DNA of 64,000 bases from DAOUKH01 sp965219875 (lineage in GTDB: Bacteria > Chloroflexota > Dehalococcoidia > SHYB01), in contig CBDCOW010000001.1 of NCBI GenBank assembly GCA_965219875.1, forward strand, positions 930,001 through 994,000, in the 5' to 3' direction. Below, piece after piece: positions 62,783 through 64,000 of the stretch. The notes beneath the pieces were generated by a model that was not told the origin of the DNA, did no database searches, and worked only from the letters and a program-made list of their open reading frames with translations. Position numbers and translations under genes: made by a program. Numbering within the stretch: position 1 is the stretch's first letter; each line of letters starts with the position of its first letter.

Positions 62783-64000
62783 TTACCGCATCGGGGCCGC
62801 GCGTCTGGGCTTGGGGACAAGGGCGAGCATGACGAAGCCGGCGGCGAGCAGCCCGGCGAAGGCGAACAGGATCGGGTCGTAGCTGCCGGTCGCGTCGAAC
62901 ACAAATGCCATGAGGAACGGTCCGGTCGCGACTGCGCCCATGTTCAACGTCTGTGAGAAGCCGCGTATCGCGCCGAGGTGCGTACGCCCGAAGAAGGCCG
63001 GCAGCACCAACTGAAAGGCCGTCGAGATCGTTCCGAATGCGATGCCCGCGGCGACGCCGAACACTATGCCAAGGACCGTAGTGTCGACGAGCGTCAGGAA
63101 CAGCGTCGAGGCCGCCAGTACGACATAGGTCGTCTGGAGCAGCCGCGTCACCGCCATCCGCTCGGAGAGCAACCCCGCGCCCACTGCCGAGAACCCGGAG
63201 ACGGCGGCGTAGACGGCGAGGACGGAGACCGCCGCGCCGTCGGAGAGGCCCTGATCGCTCAGGTATGGGAGCAGGTTCAGGCTGATCCCGCTTATCGCGG
63301 CGAACATCGCGGCGATGGCGAGCGCGATGAGCCAGAACACCGGCGACCGCAGGGCTTCGCGCAGGGTGACGCCGGGAGGCTCGTAGCCTCTCGCCGCCGG
63401 CGACGGCGTCAGCGCGGCGATAGGGCCGGGCTCCTCGTCGCCATCGGGCCTCAACCCCAAGTCTTCAGGCTGGCGGCGCAGGAAGAATAGCGCGGGGAGC
63501 AGGCCCAGCACCCACACCAGCGCGCCCGTCGACCACGCCGCGGTGCGCCAACCGGCGGTGCTGACGATGGCCTGCGCGAAGACGGGGACGAGGCCGCTCC
63601 CCGCCCGCTGGCCGACTTCCGCCAGCGCCATTGCCCGGCCCCGCTTGCGGACGAACCACTTGCTCACCACCACGCCCAGCGAGAGATTGGTCGCGCCCTG
63701 CAGTCCCGCCCGGCCCACGATCATGGCCACGTAGAACTGCCACGCCCCGTTGACGAAGGAGAGGAGGATGAGCGAGCCGCCGAGCAGTAGCAGACCGAGC
63801 GAGATCACCCAACGCCCACCCAGGCGGTCGAGGAGAACCCCGCTGAGCGGGGCCAGCGCGCCGCCGGTGAGCGTGCCGATGCTGATCGCGCCGATGAAGG
63901 TTGAGCGGCTCCAGTCGAACTCTTCGGTGACGGGTTTGACGAAGACGCCGACGGTCGTGTTGAACTGGCCCGCCTGCACCATCCCGATCATCGAGATCAC
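62783..64000 (-). CDS. MFS transporter (5' end outside window)
   Basis: At least 405 residues and about 11-12 membrane helices are visible. Features are the MFS loop GVLLDRLGGRWVISLGLLLL (motif A-like), NLSLGVVVSKWFVRKRGRAM, a central charged loop (residues 175-215), and a second half with similar repeats. It resembles the monocarboxylate/oxalate-formate antiporter group. The leftmost visible GTG is at the window edge, so the true start probably lies upstream. Convergent with the greA-like gene, 26 bp apart. Confidence 0.88.
   Translation of the reverse strand: MISMIGMVQAGQFNTTVGVFVKPVTEEFDWSRSTFIGAISIGTLTGGALAPLSGVLLDRLGGRWVISLGLLLLGGSLILLSFVNGAWQFYVAMIVGRAGLQGATNLSLGVVVSKWFVRKRGRAMALAEVGQRAGSGLVPVFAQAIVSTAGWRTAAWSTGALVWVLGLLPALFFLRRQPEDLGLRPDGDEEPGPIAALTPSPAARGYEPPGVTLREALRSPVFWLIALAIAAMFAAISGISLNLLPYLSDQGLSDGAAVSVLAVYAAVSGFSAVGAGLLSERMAVTRLLQTTYVVLAASTLFLTLVDTTVLGIVFGVAAGIAFGTISTAFQLVLPAFFGRTHLGAIRGFSQTLNMGAVATGPFLMAFVFDATGSYDPILFAFAGLLAAGFVMLALVPKPRRAAPMR

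Noticed and set aside
1..64000. tRNA, rRNA or transposase genes
   Set aside because: I looked for T-arm motifs, rRNA blocks and DDE-type transposases and saw none; a dedicated tRNA and profile search would settle it.

Overview
The window is a 64 kb, GC-rich (mostly above 60%) piece of a bacterial chromosome. Gene content and order suggest a member of the Chloroflexota, probably a Dehalococcoidia/SAR202-like lineage. The pointers are the ribosomal and MEP order rpsB-tsf-pyrH-frr-uppS-cdsA-dxr-rseP, a DUF1385 gene beside rpmE, a short EF-Ts, a GreA with a long N-terminal extension, a hopanoid cluster, and many amidohydrolase, hydantoinase and CoA-ligase genes. The taxonomic call is inference. 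I see no rRNA, tRNA, transposase or CRISPR array.

Layout. 0-3.2 kb: partial DUF1330 gene, a DUF4143 AAA ATPase and small membrane proteins. 3.2-5.9 kb: hemE-hemH, with hemH read in frame through an interspersed repeat into a DUF4202 domain. 6.0-6.8 kb: hicAB toxin-antitoxin. 6.8-9.3 kb: amidohydrolase and HpcH-type aldolase. 9.4-14.5 kb: a second AAA ATPase behind an AT-rich inverted repeat, then a heterodimeric ABC exporter. 14.5-15.4 kb: NYN-domain nuclease gene behind two promoter/mini-ORF/hairpin units. 15.4-22.5 kb: methyltransferase, methylmalonyl-CoA mutase large subunit, a coupled hypothetical pair, VOC protein, acyl-CoA dehydrogenase, repeats, amidohydrolase. 22.8-25.5 kb: DUF1385, rpmE, rpmA, rplU, DUF2335 module. 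25.6-27.2 kb: thiolase-like/DUF35 pair.

27.2-37.9 kb is one long plus-strand operon joining the MEP pathway to hopanoid synthesis: dxs, polyprenyl synthase, hpnH, a tandem-duplicated small gene, hpnG, hpnA, shc, ispG, hpnD. It supplies isoprenoid precursors, builds and cyclises squalene, and extends hopanoids with an adenosine-derived side chain. 37.9-41.6 kb continues with a carbohydrate-type module: 2-hydroxyacid dehydrogenase, FGGY kinase, class II aldolase, DUF6379. 41.6-45.2 kb holds hyuAB. 45.2-46.2 kb is non-coding, rich in repeats and hairpins. 46.2-49.2 kb: peroxiredoxin, GYD protein, endonuclease IV, alpha/beta hydrolase. 49.3-55.9 kb: the minus-strand rpsB-to-rseP operon. 56-64 kb: CoA-transferase, a CaiB/BaiF fragment, the alpha part of an ADP-forming acyl-CoA synthetase, PNPOx-like protein, ftsH, extended greA and a partial MFS transporter.

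Promoters are readable. Several match TTGACA-N17-TATAAT closely, others are extended -10 (TGN-TATNNT). Several genes appear leaderless, with ATG only 6-7 nt after the -10. The most unusual points are the NYN leader units, operator-like repeats at both AAA ATPase promoters, the repeat-bridged HemH-DUF4202 ORF, the duplication behind hpnH, the GreA fusion, and a structured non-coding stretch at 45.6-45.8 kb.
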